This document shows, piece after piece, positions 1-11,450 of a stretch of 64,000 nt of DNA. This stretch comes from Diaporthe sp. PMI_573 (lineage: Eukaryota > Ascomycota > Sordariomycetes > Diaporthales > Diaporthaceae), in NCBI GenBank assembly GCA_021399435.1, contig JAJTUP010000109.1, positions 117,980-181,979 of the forward strand. Direction: 5' to 3'. Position numbers and translations under genes: made by a program. Each line of letters starts with the position of its first letter. Within the stretch, counting starts at the first letter, position 1. The notes below the pieces were generated by a model. It was given only the letters and a program-made list of their open reading frames with translations. It had not been told where the DNA came from and ran no database searches.

Positions 1-414
1 ATCCTTCCTGGAGCACTGGAAGCCCTGGGTCAGGAGAACGAAGTTCAGATTGCTAAAATTGCATGGTTAAGTCGTAAAGATATTCCAAAGCTATACGGAT
101 CCATGGTGGTATACCTCACTAAAATCAGCGATGCTAGGAGACTACTACAGGAACGCTACTTCCACGCAGCGGGCGAGTCGGGTTCCACCAGCTTCTTCGA
201 AAGGCGAATCGGACCGATGCAATGCTACAACTGCCAAGAGCTCGGCCATAAAGCATTCTCATGCAGCAAGAACAGGGTATGTGCAAGGTGCGCTGCCGAA
301 GGCCACCATCATAGGGAGTGCCAAACGCAGGTACCCAAGTGCGTACCATGTGGAGGACCACACGAGTCCTTTAGCAGAAACTGCCCGAAACTCTACCCTC
401 CCCGGCGTAAGTAA
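1..414 (+). CDS. LINE ORF1 (gag-like) C-terminal part with zinc knuckles, partial
   Basis: Frame 1 is open from the first base to the TAA at 412-414, so this is the 3' end of a longer ORF. It holds cysteine/histidine knuckles of the retrotransposon gag type: [14 protein letters not shown], then [14 protein letters not shown], then a third CxxC...H...C group ending in NCPKLYPP. Such knuckles bind the element RNA in the ribonucleoprotein particle. The stop is followed after one base by the ORF2 start (TAAGATG), an arrangement that favours termination-reinitiation. The N-terminal part lies outside the window. Confidence 0.85.
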   Translation: MLPGALEALGQENEVQIAKIAWLSRKDIPKLYGSMVVYLTKISDARRLLQERYFHAAGESGSTSFFERRIGPMQCYNCQELGHKAFSCSKNRVCARCAAEGHHHRECQTQVPKCVPCGGPHESFSRNCPKLYPPRRK

Positions 415-415
415 G

Positions 416-3400
416 ATGTTCCAGGTGGTCCAACTTAATGTGAGGAAACAGGGCACAGTACACGACAGCTTGATGAATGATGCGGAAATCCAGAATGCAA
501 CGGTATTAGCTATCCAGGAGCCCCAGGCACGGAGAATCCAGGGCCGGCTTTTGACGACCCCTATGGGACACCACAAATGGACCAAGATGGTCCCTACGAC
601 ATGGAGGGAAGGCAGATGGGCGATTCGGAGCATGCTCTGGGTGAATAAGGACGTGGAGGCAGAGCAGGTGCGGATGGAGTCCCCGGATATAACGGCAGCG
701 GTGATAAGGCTCCCCGATCGGTGGGTCTTGGTGGCTTCAGTCTACGTACCAGGAGCAGATTCGCAGGCCCTGCGAGACACCTGCGACCTTTTGCGAAAGG
801 CCATCGCGAACGCAAGGCAAGCGGCAGGCACGGTGGTGGAGGTAGTGATCGCCGGAGACTTCAACCGTCACGATCAACTATGGGGTGGAGACGATGTATC
901 TCTAGTGAGACAAGGCGAAGCAGATCTGATCATCGACCTGATGAACGAGTTTGCTCTCAGCAGTCTGCTTCGACGAGGCACGAAAACATGGCATGATGGA
1001 GACTACGACACGACCATCGACCTGGTCCTAGCTTCCGAGGAGCTGACGGCATCAACGGTCAAATGTGCGATACACGAGACGGAACACGGGTCCGACCATC
1101 GAGCGATTGAGACGGTCTTTGACATCTCGGTCCCAGTGCCGAAGCAGCAGGAGCGGCTCTTACTCAAGAACGCGCCCTGGAAGGAGATAAACGCCAGAAT
1201 AGCGAGCTCGCTAGGCGACGCCCCGCTGGAAGGCACAGTGCAGCAGAAAACGGACAAGTTGATGGCGGCGGTGCTGGAAGCGGTTCATGCCTTGACACCG
1301 AAGGCGAGACCATCACCGTACACAAAGCGATGGTGGACGACCGACCTCACACAGCTGCGGCGAATATACACATTCTGGAGAAACCGCGCCCGGGCCCAGC
1401 GCCGAGCGGGGCGGACCAGAACGGACCTGGAAGAGACGGCAAGAGCAGCTGCGAAACAGTACCACGACGCTATCCGGCAACAGAAGAAGAAGCACTGGAA
1501 CGAGTTCCTTGCAGACAACGACAACATCTGGAAGGCCGCCAAGTACCTGAAGTCTGGTGACGACACGGCGTTCGGGAAGGTGCCGCAACTAGTCAGAGCG
1601 GACGGAACAGCCACGACCGATCACAGGGAGCAGGCAGAAGAGTTGCTGGCTACGTTCTTCCCTCCCTTACCGAGCAACATCGACGACGAAGGACCCAGGC
1701 CGCAAAGAGCTCCCGTAGCGATGCCCGCCATTACCATGGAAGAAGTGGAACGGCAGCTCTTTGCAGCAAAATCATGGAAGGCACCAGGAAACGACGGCCT
1801 ACCCGGGATAGTCTGGAAAGAGGTCTGGCCATCGGTCAGGCACCACGTCCTGGCACTATTTCGAGCGTCCTTAGAAGAGGGGATGCTGCCTAGCCAGTGG
1901 AGACACGCAAAGATCATACCGCTCAAAAAGCCTGGCAAAGAGGAATACACAGTCGCAAAAGCCTGGAGACCGATCTCACTCCTGGCAACGCTCGGCAAGG
2001 TGCTAGAGTCGGTAGTCGCGGAAAGGATCTCTCACGCGGTCGAGACGTATGGGCTCCTCCCGACTAACCACTTCGGGGCCCGTAAACAGCGGTCTGCGGA
2101 ACAAGCGCTCGTGCTGCTCCAAGAACAGATCTATACTGCCTGGCGAGGTCGAAAGATAGTCAGCCTGATCAGTTTTGATGTCAAAGGGGCCTACAACGGA
2201 GTCTGCAAGGAAAGACTTCTTCAGCGGATGAGGGCGCGAGGCATCCCAGAGGGACTGCTCCGATGGATAGAGGCATTCTGCTCGGAGCGTACAGCAACGA
2301 TCCAAGTCAACGGACAATCCTCCGAGGTCCAAAGCTTATCACAGGCTGGTCTGCCTCAAGGCTCTCCCCTGTCCCCGATTCTGTTCCTCTTCTTCAATGC
2401 CGACTTGGTACAGCGGCGAATCGACAGTAATAGGGGAGCGATAGCATTCATTGATGACTTCACGGCGTGGGTCGCAGGAGCCACGGCACACAGCAACCGG
2501 GAAGGCATCGAATCCATCATCGAAGACGCCCTAGACTGGGAGAGAAGAAGTGGTGCGACGTTCGAGGCGGAGAAGACAGCAATCATACACTTCACCCGCA
2601 AGTCGTACAAGACGGACTCTCAGCCATTTACCATCAAGGGACAAGTTGTACAACCTAAAGAGCACGTTAAGATCCTCGGCATGATCATGGACACCAAGCT
2701 CAAGTACAAGGAACACATCGCGAGGGCAGCCTCTAAGGGCCTGGAAGCAGCAATGGAGCTCAGGCGGCTCAGAGGACTGTCCCCAGCAACGGCGCGACAG
2801 CTGTTCACATCGACAGTTGCCCCGGTGGTAGACTACGCCTCCAACGTCTGGATGCACAATTTCAAGGATAGGCTCATGGGACCCATCAACAGGGTCCAGA
2901 GAGTAGGGGCGCAAGCAATCGTGGGAACGTTTCTCTCGGTGGCAACGAGCGTCGCCGAGGCGGAGGCTCACATCGCCCCCGCACAAGACCGCTTCTGGAG
3001 ACGGGCAATCAAGCTGTGGACGGACATCCACACCCTGCCCGAAACCAATCCACTTCGCAGGAACACGTCTCGAATGAGAAAATTCAGAAAGCAACACCGC
3101 TCGCCACTATATCAGGTGGCAGACGCACTCAAAGAGATAGAGATGGAGGAGATGGAAACTATCAATCCGTTCACTCTGCCGCCGTGGGAGAAGAGGCTGC
3201 AAGCGGTTACCGACAAGGCAGCACCAAGGCCGCCAAACCCACGCCGGGCAGCACATATCGCCGTAAGCAGTTCGGCACGGAATGGTGTGGTTGGATTGGG
3301 CGGAGCAATCGAGACACGCAAACACGTCGGAGATGTCCCCACTGTTGAGAGTTTCTCCTCAACTCTAGGCCCAAGGACAGAACAGAACCCATACGTCGGC

Positions 3401-4162
3401 GAACTAGCAGCAATGGCATACGCCCTTGAACGACTACCGCAGCGCAGATACCGCAGTATCACGCTTCTGACGAGAAACAAAGCAGCAGTGCTCACGCTCA
3501 GGAACCCAAGACAACAGTCTGGACAGGAACATGTCTGCAGCATTTACAAATCCATCAGAAAGCTCAGAAGAGAAAACAACGTGATCACGGTAGTATGGCT
3601 ACCGTCGGGTGAAGATGACGAGCTCTGGATACGCGCCAAACAAAAAGCCAAGGAAGCCACGCGACAGGGCACAGAGCCACAGACACAACTCCCCAGAGCA
3701 AGATCGACGACGCTCAACGTGGCACGCGCCAAGCGAGGCACCACCAGAAGTCTGCCAGATAAGGTTGGCAAGCATTCCAAGAAAGTCGACACAGCGTTAC
3801 CAGGCAAACACACGCGACGTCTGTATGACAGGCTCTCCTGGAAAGAAGCTAGTATACTCGCGCAGCTCAGGACGGGTATGGCAAGATTGAACGCATATCT
3901 GTACCATATCGAAGCAGCATCGTCAGACCAGTGCGCATGCGGACAAGCGAGAGAGACCGTGGAACATTTCCTTTTTCGGTGCAGGCGTTGGACGATACAC
4001 CGAACGCAGATGCTCCAGTGTACGGATACCCACAGAAGTAATATCTCCTTCTTCTTGGGAGGGAAAGCACCGTCAGATGGTACAAATTGGACTCCAAATA
4101 TGGATGCCGTCCGCGCAACGATACGGTTCGCTATTGCCACGGGGCGACTCGACGCAGACTGA
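416..4162 (+). CDS. LINE ORF2 polyprotein: endonuclease, reverse transcriptase, RNase H-like, zinc knuckle
   Basis: This is an intact ORF of 1248 residues. I chose ATG 416 because the frame upstream overlaps ORF1 and is not protein-like, while residues 3-36 begin an APE-type endonuclease. Endonuclease: about residues 1-235, with AGDFNRHD near 146-153 and GSDHR near 225-229. Reverse transcriptase: about 470-740, with FDVKGAYN near 587-594 and the active-site box FIDDF near 678-682. An RNase H-like region lies at about 945-1082, where the usual acidic triad is poorly kept (AVSSSARNG where TDGS is expected, LLTRNKA where a D is expected). A CACGQ...VEHFLFRC knuckle sits near the C-terminus. The protein nicks target DNA and reverse-transcribes the element RNA there. 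Confidence 0.9.
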   Translation: MFQVVQLNVRKQGTVHDSLMNDAEIQNATVLAIQEPQARRIQGRLLTTPMGHHKWTKMVPTTWREGRWAIRSMLWVNKDVEAEQVRMESPDITAAVIRLPDRWVLVASVYVPGADSQALRDTCDLLRKAIANARQAAGTVVEVVIAGDFNRHDQLWGGDDVSLVRQGEADLIIDLMNEFALSSLLRRGTKTWHDGDYDTTIDLVLASEELTASTVKCAIHETEHGSDHRAIETVFDISVPVPKQQERLLLKNAPWKEINARIASSLGDAPLEGTVQQKTDKLMAAVLEAVHALTPKARPSPYTKRWWTTDLTQLRRIYTFWRNRARAQRRAGRTRTDLEETARAAAKQYHDAIRQQKKKHWNEFLADNDNIWKAAKYLKSGDDTAFGKVPQLVRADGTATTDHREQAEELLATFFPPLPSNIDDEGPRPQRAPVAMPAITMEEVERQLFAAKSWKAPGNDGLPGIVWKEVWPSVRHHVLALFRASLEEGMLPSQWRHAKIIPLKKPGKEEYTVAKAWRPISLLATLGKVLESVVAERISHAVETYGLLPTNHFGARKQRSAEQALVLLQEQIYTAWRGRKIVSLISFDVKGAYNGVCKERLLQRMRARGIPEGLLRWIEAFCSERTATIQVNGQSSEVQSLSQAGLPQGSPLSPILFLFFNADLVQRRIDSNRGAIAFIDDFTAWVAGATAHSNREGIESIIEDALDWERRSGATFEAEKTAIIHFTRKSYKTDSQPFTIKGQVVQPKEHVKILGMIMDTKLKYKEHIARAASKGLEAAMELRRLRGLSPATARQLFTSTVAPVVDYASNVWMHNFKDRLMGPINRVQRVGAQAIVGTFLSVATSVAEAEAHIAPAQDRFWRRAIKLWTDIHTLPETNPLRRNTSRMRKFRKQHRSPLYQVADALKEIEMEEMETINPFTLPPWEKRLQAVTDKAAPRPPNPRRAAHIAVSSSARNGVVGLGGAIETRKHVGDVPTVESFSSTLGPRTEQNPYVGELAAMAYALERLPQRRYRSITLLTRNKAAVLTLRNPRQQSGQEHVCSIYKSIRKLRRENNVITVVWLPSGEDDELWIRAKQKAKEATRQGTEPQTQLPRARSTTLNVARAKRGTTRSLPDKVGKHSKKVDTALPGKHTRRLYDRLSWKEASILAQLRTGMARLNAYLYHIEAASSDQCACGQARETVEHFLFRCRRWTIHRTQMLQCTDTHRSNISFFLGGKAPSDGTNWTPNMDAVRATIRFAIATGRLDAD

Positions 4163-4473
4163 TCACAAGGAGGAACACCTCCATCCCATCACCACTAATC
4201 CGACGAACCTTAATCACCTCGTGTCATATACAGCAGGCACCGCTTCAGTCGCCGAAGATAGGACACTGAACACTTGGAGAATCGCCTTCAAGTCGGCCTA
4301 CTAACACCACTAACCCACGAGAATTCGCAGAGACATGGTACATTGAGACAAGCTATAAGCTAGGAACAGATTGCATATGGGCTTAAGGAGGTCGGGATTC
4401 ATTTTAGGACATGTATTTGCAGATTAGTAATAGTTGCCCTTTCGGCGCAAGCCGCCGCCGGGCGTCAATAAAT

Positions 4474-4500
4474 TGTGTGTGTGTGTGTGTGTGTGTGTGT
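4474..4500. repeat. (TG)n microsatellite at LINE 3' end
   Basis: A perfect alternating TG run of 27 bases. It lies exactly between the LINE 3' untranslated region and the interrupted BAH gene, so it is either the element's simple-repeat tail or a target-site product. Confidence 0.85.
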
Positions 4501-4942
4501 ACCCCGTTGCTATAAATGTAATCTGCTAAGCCACCGAAGCCGTAGACCCACACCACCACGTTGACGTGCCGTTCATTCTTTGCCCGAATCTCCAAAATCC
4601 GGGCAACCCATTCCTGCCCTGTATTGTCGACAGTGTTCTCGTTTGAGACCAAGACATAGTTGTCAACAAAGAATTTACAGTTATTGACTAAAGTTAGTGG
4701 GATTAGAGCCATAGCTGACTTTGTTTAAAGGGGTTGCAGGGATTAAACATTAAGACAAAGTTATGGACCATTAATATACGGATAGCATCTCCGAAACTTC
4801 CGAAAGCAAAGATGATATCAAGCGTTTGAAGAGCGCTCAACCCAGCTCGGGGCGGCAGATCAGCCGAGGTTTGAGGAGTTGAAAAATTGTCCTCTAGTTC
4901 CGCTACTTCGGCAATAGGCTGAAACAAAGCGCGAGCAGCCAT
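4501..4942 (-). pseudogene. BAH-domain protein gene interrupted by the LINE
   Basis: On the minus strand an open frame starts at ATG 4942 (MAARALFQPIAEV). After a probable intron whose 3' end reads CACTAACTTTAG, it continues with VDNYVLVSNEN and EWVARILEIRAKNERHV. These match the core of fungal BAH (bromo-adjacent homology) proteins, chromatin factors that bind histones. The reading stops at the (TG)n junction of the LINE, so the domain is cut in half; the missing half should lie beyond the LINE's 5' end, left of the window. The 5' donor of the intron is weak, and the last residues before the junction already diverge from the family. BAH call good, exon borders uncertain. Confidence 0.6.
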
Positions 4943-5039
4943 GGCGGTCTTAAATACACCACAGCAACTCGGTCATCCGCTGGCAAGAAGCGGCAACATC
5001 ATCGCCGGAACACCAGAGGAAATACAAACACAATCACTT

Positions 5040-6235
5040 TATCGTCCCCCAGTCGACAAGCAAATGGCGGTCGAAACATCTTTAATGAAGAAGCAAATGC
5101 TTCTCGTTCGATTCATCAGATATGCGCAGCCATCAGGAACCGGCTGCGTTTTGTTCCTCAAAAAAAAAATTATCACGAGATTTGCGACAAATGAAGCTAC
5201 AATATGTCCCAAAAGGGGACACAGCACTGGGCAGACGTTCTGGGCGGAACCCTCGTGCCGCCTCCGAACAGATTGCAGGGGATACTGTATGTTAGTCATT
5301 AGGACGTTTGTAGCCTCCCTGTGCGCATGCCTACCCTTCCGTAAACCGAAGCGGGCCTCAATTTCAGGCTTTAGTATATCTCGACAGAAGTCCTGTATTT
5401 TTAAATGTTTCATTATGTGACAAGTACAGTACTGTATCTGTACTTTATATACAATATTGTTGCATCTGAATGTTTATACATATCTTGCACAAGAGACATA
5501 CTTTACTATGGCAGGATATTAATCATGGTTCGAAGTACAAATACAATACTGAAGAAGGTACTTTACAGTACAATACAGATGTAATAACGTGGTATAGTAC
5601 AGTACAGTTATGCTGACATCTTATACTTTATCATAGTTAGTGAGCCTTCCTATGTACAGTACATACAGCCTGATGATACTTTATCACATAGACCGAACTT
5701 AGGGGAGTATTTTTGGTGGCTTATTTCTTCCGTCTTTTCCTTATGGCCATGCTCATAAGTCATCTGACTCTGCATGACTAAATTTAGAATCAAAGTTCGA
5801 ACACCTGTGAAGAGGTAAACAAACCTAGTCTCACGTTATCCAAGGCGCCTGGTTGCTTACAACTTTTAAATTAGTATGTTCCTGCTCACAGCTTTGCTTT
5901 TTGTAGAAGCCACACCTGTCTTCTAAGCATTTCCGTATATATATTACTTGTAACTTTAACGTATTTATATATGGAGCCCAGTCGTTGATTACACTATATA
6001 TAGTCAGCGATTAAGCAATAAACACTATTGCTTTGCTATCAAGCTAACCCAATCCTTCCATAATGCCGCCTTCATCGACGTTAACTGTCAGCTCGGGCTT
6101 CACGCAGCTAAACTGCTCCCGGTGGTCAAAATACTAGTTAACCGCCTTTGGAGTGAAGCCGTCAAATCGTACGGTTTCTTGTGCCCTGCCGATTTTCGTG
6201 TGTATACGATCATGTCGCTTTTTGAAGCCATCCAT
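5040..6235. other. Region without a convincing gene; GTAC/TACAGTAC-rich
   Basis: 5040-5413 has open frames on both strands (159 codons plus, 124 codons minus), neither with recognisable motifs; the minus one could be an upstream exon of the BAH gene. 5420-5700 is AT-rich and crowded with TACAGTAC, TACTGTAC and related overlapping words. 5700-6235 shows nothing I can name. Confidence 0.6.
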
Positions 6236-6414
6236 CCAGTTTGAATTCGGATATTCGCGCACCCAAAATCGGATGCCGCGCACCCTTTTGCTTAGTAAGC
6301 AGAGCTGCAGCCAATCAGATCGCTCCATTTGACATCACGCACCACCTCAACAGAGTGCGTTTTGGAGCCTCACCAATACTGGGGAGCAGCCGTCAAGCCG
6401 GCTTGCTAGGAAGG

Positions 6415-6430
6415 CCTCCCGTTAGGAAGG
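6415..6430. repeat. Subterminal inverted motif of Helitron copy A
   Basis: CCTCCCGTTAGGAAGG matches, with one mismatch, the reverse complement of the 3'-end hairpin of the same family as seen in copy B, giving the element inverted-repeat ends. Confidence 0.6.
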
Positions 6431-6741
6431 CTGTTCTCAGCTAAGACATACAGTGGAGCAGCTGTTTCAAATTTGGGAGCCACTAACAGGGTCACAGCAA
6501 TTTTACCTGTATATAAGATAGGTCTGCCCTTTCTGGCTACATTTTTCGTTTTGTGTATCCAACTCCCTGATAGGTCAGGGTCGTGCGAAAGGCTAAAACG
6601 AAACACCACCACCTGATACTTGGGCAGGGATCATGTGGTTGAAACTTCGAAACATTTCCCCAACTACTTGCCGTTACCCATCTGCCGATCAAGAAGCGCT
6701 TCAACATTTTACTCCAGATTGTGAGCAGTATCAACCTCAAG

Positions 6742-7497
6742 ATGGCTACAAGACGCGTTCGGTTTGATTTCCTCTGTTATCGTGTACGCGTCAAGTTCGA
6801 TGTATCCTACGACATACCTAATCGCATCGTCGGGGCAGGGGACGATTCCGACAAGGCGAAACCCGAGGAAAGGCAGTTGTGGGACGCAGCGATGGATATC
6901 ATTATGGAAAAGAGCGAGGCGACTTGCCTCCGGCGTGCCAGTCCGGCCCCGTGTGCGTGTGGATTACCAGCAGTGGCCACTGAATATCTACCTCCGATGG
7001 CATTCCTTGATGCTCCGGAACCTCACGTTGTGGTCGTCGTGGATCCGTTCTGCGGGGACCTGAAATGTCGGACCCGGACGCGGCAGCGAATGCTGCAAGT
7101 AATGTCGAGGAGCCGCTCTCCAGATGGTGGCCTTAGTGGTCCGGACCCAGGACTCTTCGCAGAGCTTATGTCCTGTAGAGTATGCAAGAAAAGAGAAGGG
7201 CTAAGGGAATGCGGGGGCTGTCACGTCGCGGGGTATTGTGGGCAAGAGCACCAAGAGGAGGACTGGCCAAACCACAAGGCTGAGTGTACGCCGTGGCCGA
7301 CGTCGACATTCGATGCAAGGCGCCCCCTGGACGAGGCGGACGCTGACTCCGACACCAAAGTGACCTACAGCGCCGTCTTCAATGTCGCGGGTCCTGGCGA
7401 GCCGCCGCGGTCCAGGGAGATTAGTCGAGAGGAGGTCGTGAGACGTTTATTGATGGGAGCAGCTGGAATGGAAGAGCTGGAAGTCGAGATGAAGTAA
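6742..7497 (+). CDS. MYND-type zinc-finger protein carried by the Helitron
   Basis: The ORF is 251 residues from ATG 6742. The frame is open 21 bases further upstream but has no other ATG, and the paralogue in copy B starts at the equivalent ATG. A MYND finger covers about residues 142-182: CRVC, CGGC, YCGQEHQ and HKAEC supply the zinc ligands. MYND fingers mediate protein contacts, often with transcriptional repressors. A cysteine-rich CACGL segment and CGDLKC precede it. Copy B has a near-identical ORF at 35505-36260 in the same place relative to the Rep gene, so it behaves as part of the element and not as a chance host gene. Its role in transposition is unknown; both copies remain open while the Rep-helicase genes are broken. 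Confidence 0.8.
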   Translation: MATRRVRFDFLCYRVRVKFDVSYDIPNRIVGAGDDSDKAKPEERQLWDAAMDIIMEKSEATCLRRASPAPCACGLPAVATEYLPPMAFLDAPEPHVVVVVDPFCGDLKCRTRTRQRMLQVMSRSRSPDGGLSGPDPGLFAELMSCRVCKKREGLRECGGCHVAGYCGQEHQEEDWPNHKAECTPWPTSTFDARRPLDEADADSDTKVTYSAVFNVAGPGEPPRSREISREEVVRRLLMGAAGMEELEVEMK

Positions 7498-7880
7498 AAT
7501 GAGTTCAGAAAGCGAGCGCAGGGCCGCGCACAGATTGTTTCGAAGAAATTGTGAACTTCCCATAAAGTTTCCAACAAAGTGGGACCCTTACGCTGACGAG
7601 GGCAACGGCAAGTGACCTATCACCCCATCAGCAGGGAGGTCCCCGGCAGGGCCACTCGGTCACATATCATGTCCGCTGCCGTAGATGCGCGTGACAGATC
7701 GGCACAACGGAGTTCCGGGGGCTATTGTGTGTTGGTAGGCCGCTTGGGACTAGGTGATGAGGAGACCGTGACAGTACCATGGCACTCTGGCAAGAAAGAA
7801 CAAGAGATATTCTGGCAACACTTAGAGGACTCCAGCTAACCAAAGGCGCTGCTGGATTGTCATAGATCACGCCGAACGTC

Positions 7881-10800
7881 ATGGGCAGAAAGCAGAGGAT
7901 CTACCCACCGAGACGGCCGCTGGCCCGACTCCTTCCCAAGACACCGACCACACCACCAATTCAATGTCCTCCTATCGTTGTGACGCCGAGTCTTAAGCAG
8001 CGCGGTCCCAGACCAGGGACCGCTTACCGCACCCGCAGGAAACATACGAGACCAGTCCCTACCGAGAAAGATGCGCGGGTCGGCCAACCAGCACGGTCAG
8101 CAGCTCCCTCAATCTTTCCGATAGTGGATACTCCAGCCTCTCCGCTATTCCAAGAGCGAAAGAAGTCGTTGCATGAGGTTCTGAAGGCGATGGATGAACG
8201 TTGGGAGCAGAGGGTGAGAGATTCGGCGGGCCATACATGGAGTGAGCCGAGACCGCGCGAGCTCGAGCTGGAGACCGTCTGTGACTTCTACAACAAGATG
8301 CATGACGAAAACACCATGGAGCTGACACACTGCGTCGTCTGCTATGAGCAGAAGGCATCCGTCGACGTCTCCGACTGGAAGTGGACGGTGTTCGAGCCGT
8401 TGTATCGGCAGGCGGAAACGCGCCTCACGCGCCAGGATCGGGAACATTTCGCATGCCGACAATGCTTCCCCCGTGAAGGGCTGGACGGGTTCCCTGTCTG
8501 CTAAGACTGTAGTCATGCCTTAGAGGTAGGTAAGCTCCCGCGTGCCTGCTAAGTCAACAACCTCGGCCTTGGATGCGTCCATAGATATCTGGCGGCACTG
8601 CGATACTTGACTCCAATGGAGGAACGGCTCATTGGCTTGTACATACCTTGTGGTTGGATCACCAAGTTCCAGATCGACATCGAGAAGGCTACCAACGGCC
8701 GATATCGTAAGCACAAGAAGGGCCACATTACCGTATTCCCCAACGACGTGGAGAACTTGGTGTCGAAAGTGCTCCCGCACCCCATGATGAACGAGCTGGA
8801 GAGGATCCACGTGTGCTTCGTAGCACCACGGAAGCCGGTGCCTACCGACATTGCCTGGATGATGTCGGTGCGTCCCCAGCGGCTGAAAGGCGCGCTTACC
8901 TGGCTGAAGCGGTATAATCCGTTATTCCGAGATATTTGTATCAGTGAGGAGAACCTCCGGAGTTGGGGGGACTGGTGTTCCGGTACCGAGGTGCCGCAAG
9001 CTATATTCGATAGCATGGTCCCATACGAGCTGAGCGCGGAGGACCAAATCCGGACTGGATACTACGTGTCGGCCGTTGAGCGTGGTCGTGCAGAGCAGCC
9101 TATTCGTACGGCCGAAGAGGTGCTAGCTATGCTGGAAGACCGCGAAGACGATGCTGTGCGACAAGAGAACGAAAGCAACGCGAGCCTAGGCGGCCTGCAG
9201 GGGCGCCATCTCCAGAGAGAGGAGCTGGATCTTCGGCATATAGAGGAAGAGCTAATCGAGATGGTTTCAACAGGGATGTTGGGGCTCGACGAGACGGCGG
9301 ACCACGGCCCTAGAGAACGGCTTCGGTGGGTCCAGGCCAGCCTGGACCAGACGGATGGCCGCCATCGGGGCAAGAAGCGCAGGCGGAGCGAGGGTGGAAT
9401 CGGATACTTTGCCGGCACTACGGAACCCTTTATTATCAACCAGCGGGGGGAGGAGTATGTCGACAGCAACGACCCCGATTTCTTTCCCAAGACCTTCCCC
9501 TGCCTCTTTCCGTGGGGCCGAGGAGGCCCTAAGTTGGCGGAGGGTGCCGGTGTCGGATTCACGGACGTTCATAGTAGCTGCGGCCAGGACCGTAACTTCA
9601 ACCTACGGAGTTGGGCGAGATTGGTGCTCCAGCGACACGGTATGTACCCGCCGAGCTGGGAGATCAGACGGAATTGACCAGTAGTAGGCGGCCTTTTCGC
9701 GACGCACCCGGCCTTTCCCTTCCTCATATACAACATGCTGGTCCGCTCGGAGAACCGGCGGATCAGCTATATTCGCATGCAGAAGCGGTCCTTCGCTCGG
9801 GTGGAGCAGATCCTCCGCGCGCTGACTGCCAGCGAGATCGAGGCCGCGGAGGAAGAATACCGCCAGACCAGGACGACTACGAACGAGGACGTCTCCTTCC
9901 TGCTTCGAGAGCTCAGCGCCTTCGGGCATGGCCAGCATATGTCGAACGAAGAGAGACTCGGTCACCGTCGCAAGATCAACTCCCTCAGCTTACTGCTAGG
10001 GATGAAGACAATTTGGTTCACGCTGAATCCAAACGACCTGACCAACGAAGTAAATATGAAGCTGACTGCCTACCGGGCTGTGAGCGGAGAGCTGGCCAGG
10101 CAGCTGGTGGACCAGTTCCGCAAGCACATCGGTCGGGTACAGCATGTAGTGCGAGATCCTGTGAGCTCCGCCAAGTTTTTCGACCGCGAGATCCGTCTCT
10201 TCTTCCAACACTGCGTACGCGCAGGGGGGCCATCGATATTCGGCAAGGTCTCTGGCTATTATGGCTGCGTCGAGACGAACGAAAGGGGGGCGGAGCACCT
10301 ACACGGATTCTTGTGGCTCGACGCCAACGTGGAAATGCCCACTGTCTTGGACGATATGCAAGATGACGGGGCGTACGCGGAGCAGGTGTGTCGATACCTT
10401 GATACCCTAGTGAGTGAGGTAAGCGTATTGCCTAGCTAGACGCGGTAGAGAGGGAAGAGCCGCTCACCCAGGCACGGTAGTGTTGTGACGAACAGGAGGC
10501 AAAACGATACCGACGGTGGGATAGCGTCTTCCGTGATATAAGCGACATAGTGAACGATGTTGACAAGCTGGCCGATGTGTTCGAGAGCGAGGCGAACTGG
10601 GTGGCGCATCGTTGCCAGATGCACAGCTGCGGCGCAACATGTGTCAAGTATAGCTTCAAGGAAAAGGGCCGGACAAGAAATCAGTATCCGTGTCGCTTCC
10701 GAGCTCCGTGGGTGCTGCGGGAACAGACTGAATTCACACCGAGCGGCCTGCTGCACGTCAAACGCAATCACAGCCGGATTAGCCGGTTCAACAAGGCCCT

Positions 10801-11449
10801 AGCGGTTGCCTTGCGGCACAACCACGACATTCGACTCCTCGTCACGGTCACGTCAAGCCTAGCCATGAGCTATTACGCCACGAATTACGCCACGAAGCTA
10901 GATACGCCGTTATGGAAACGGGCGGCGCTTATGAAGCCGGTGTGGGAAAGGATGTCAGCGGACGTCGGGGCCGAAGGCCAAGTAGCGCATGACGACGAAG
11001 CCCCGAGGGCGGCGCAGGTAAATAATAAGGCCAGGCAATTCCTGGCCCGGACGGCAAACCAGATCCTCACCAGCAGGGAGCCATCCGCCGTGGAGGTACG
11101 CAGCAGGCTCCTCGGTCATCCCAACCACTACTCCAGCGTGGAGAGATGGCAGAGCATTCACCTCAATACGCTGTACTGGGCGGTCTTCAGGAGGTGGCGG
11201 GGTCTACAAGACGCAGCCGGACCGGAGGCTCGTCTGCGAGCGGCCCCGGAGACGATCAACATAGCGCAGTCTGGTGTGCATCTTCCACTGCTGGAGGCAT
11301 ACGCCGGGCGTGGGGCTCTATTGGAGGACCTCTGCTTCTACGACTATGCTAGCGTGATTCAAGGCCAGAGCTGCAAGCAGACCCAGGCACCCAATAAAAC
11401 GCTCAGGCTGGCACGATTGCGCCCTCCACTACAGTATATCATGACTTGA
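7881..11449 (+). pseudogene. Helitron Rep-helicase gene, Rep part only, with stops and frameshift
   Basis: Protein-like sequence runs from ATG 7881 to about 11360. The N-terminal part (7881-8504) has a CVVC...CRQC cluster. The frame continues after in-frame stops near 8502 and 8553, through PCGWITKFQID and MMSVRPQR (DUF6570-like helitron N-terminal region), to a TGA at 9675. It resumes with a helitron-like N domain (HPAFPFLIYNMLVR), FTLNPNDLTN and the HUH-type motif EHLHGFLW, then a tyrosine-bearing YAEQVCRYLD. A frameshift and a stop lie between 10425 and 10485, after which the CxxHSCGATC-type segment follows to 11360. No ATPase/helicase motif is present. An active element would make a single Rep-Hel protein for rolling-circle transposition; this copy cannot. 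Confidence 0.8.
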
Positions 11450-11450
11450 T

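Larger units (their letters stand above)
1..4500 (+). mobile_element. Tad-like non-LTR retrotransposon (LINE), 5' end outside window
   Basis: The element consists of the end of a gag-like ORF1, a full ORF2 with endonuclease, reverse transcriptase and RNase H-like regions, and a 3' untranslated stretch of about 310 bases ending in a (TG)n run at 4474-4500. Directly beyond 4500 lies a BAH-domain gene on the opposite strand that is cut at that point, so the TG run is taken as the 3' junction. The 5' junction and target-site duplication are outside the window. The ORFs are open and GC-rich, with no sign of repeat-induced point mutation, which suggests a fairly recent insertion. Two fragments of related LINEs occur elsewhere in the window (45256-46430 plus, 52072-52280 minus). 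Confidence 0.9.
6236..11450 (+). mobile_element. Helitron-like element, copy A (3' truncated, decayed)
   Basis: The 5' boundary is inferred from alignment with copy B (33629-36915, minus): the two agree from GAATTCGGATATTCGCGC at 6243 onward and differ before it. After the terminus come a subterminal CCTCCCGTTAGGAAGG motif (6415-6430), an intact MYND-finger ORF (6742-7497) and a Rep-type region (7881-11360) with several stops and a frameshift. The reading ends near 11360, before any helicase domain, and no counterpart of copy B's 3' hairpin follows, so the 3' half is missing. Termini lack the classic TC...CTRR form and resemble the non-canonical Helitrons of fungi. Confidence 0.8.

Noticed and set aside
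131..415. Upstream extension of LINE ORF2 to an ATG at 131
   Set aside because: This part overlaps ORF1 in another frame, and endonuclease similarity only begins at 416; ORF1 with its zinc knuckles is the real frame there.
1..4162. Repeat-induced point mutation of the LINE
   Set aside because: ORF2 is long, open and GC-rich with no excess of TA or stop codons, so RIP has not acted on this copy.
4941..5420. 159-codon plus-strand ORF next to the BAH gene
   Set aside because: No motif, contains low-complexity runs, and overlaps a minus frame that could be part of the BAH gene.
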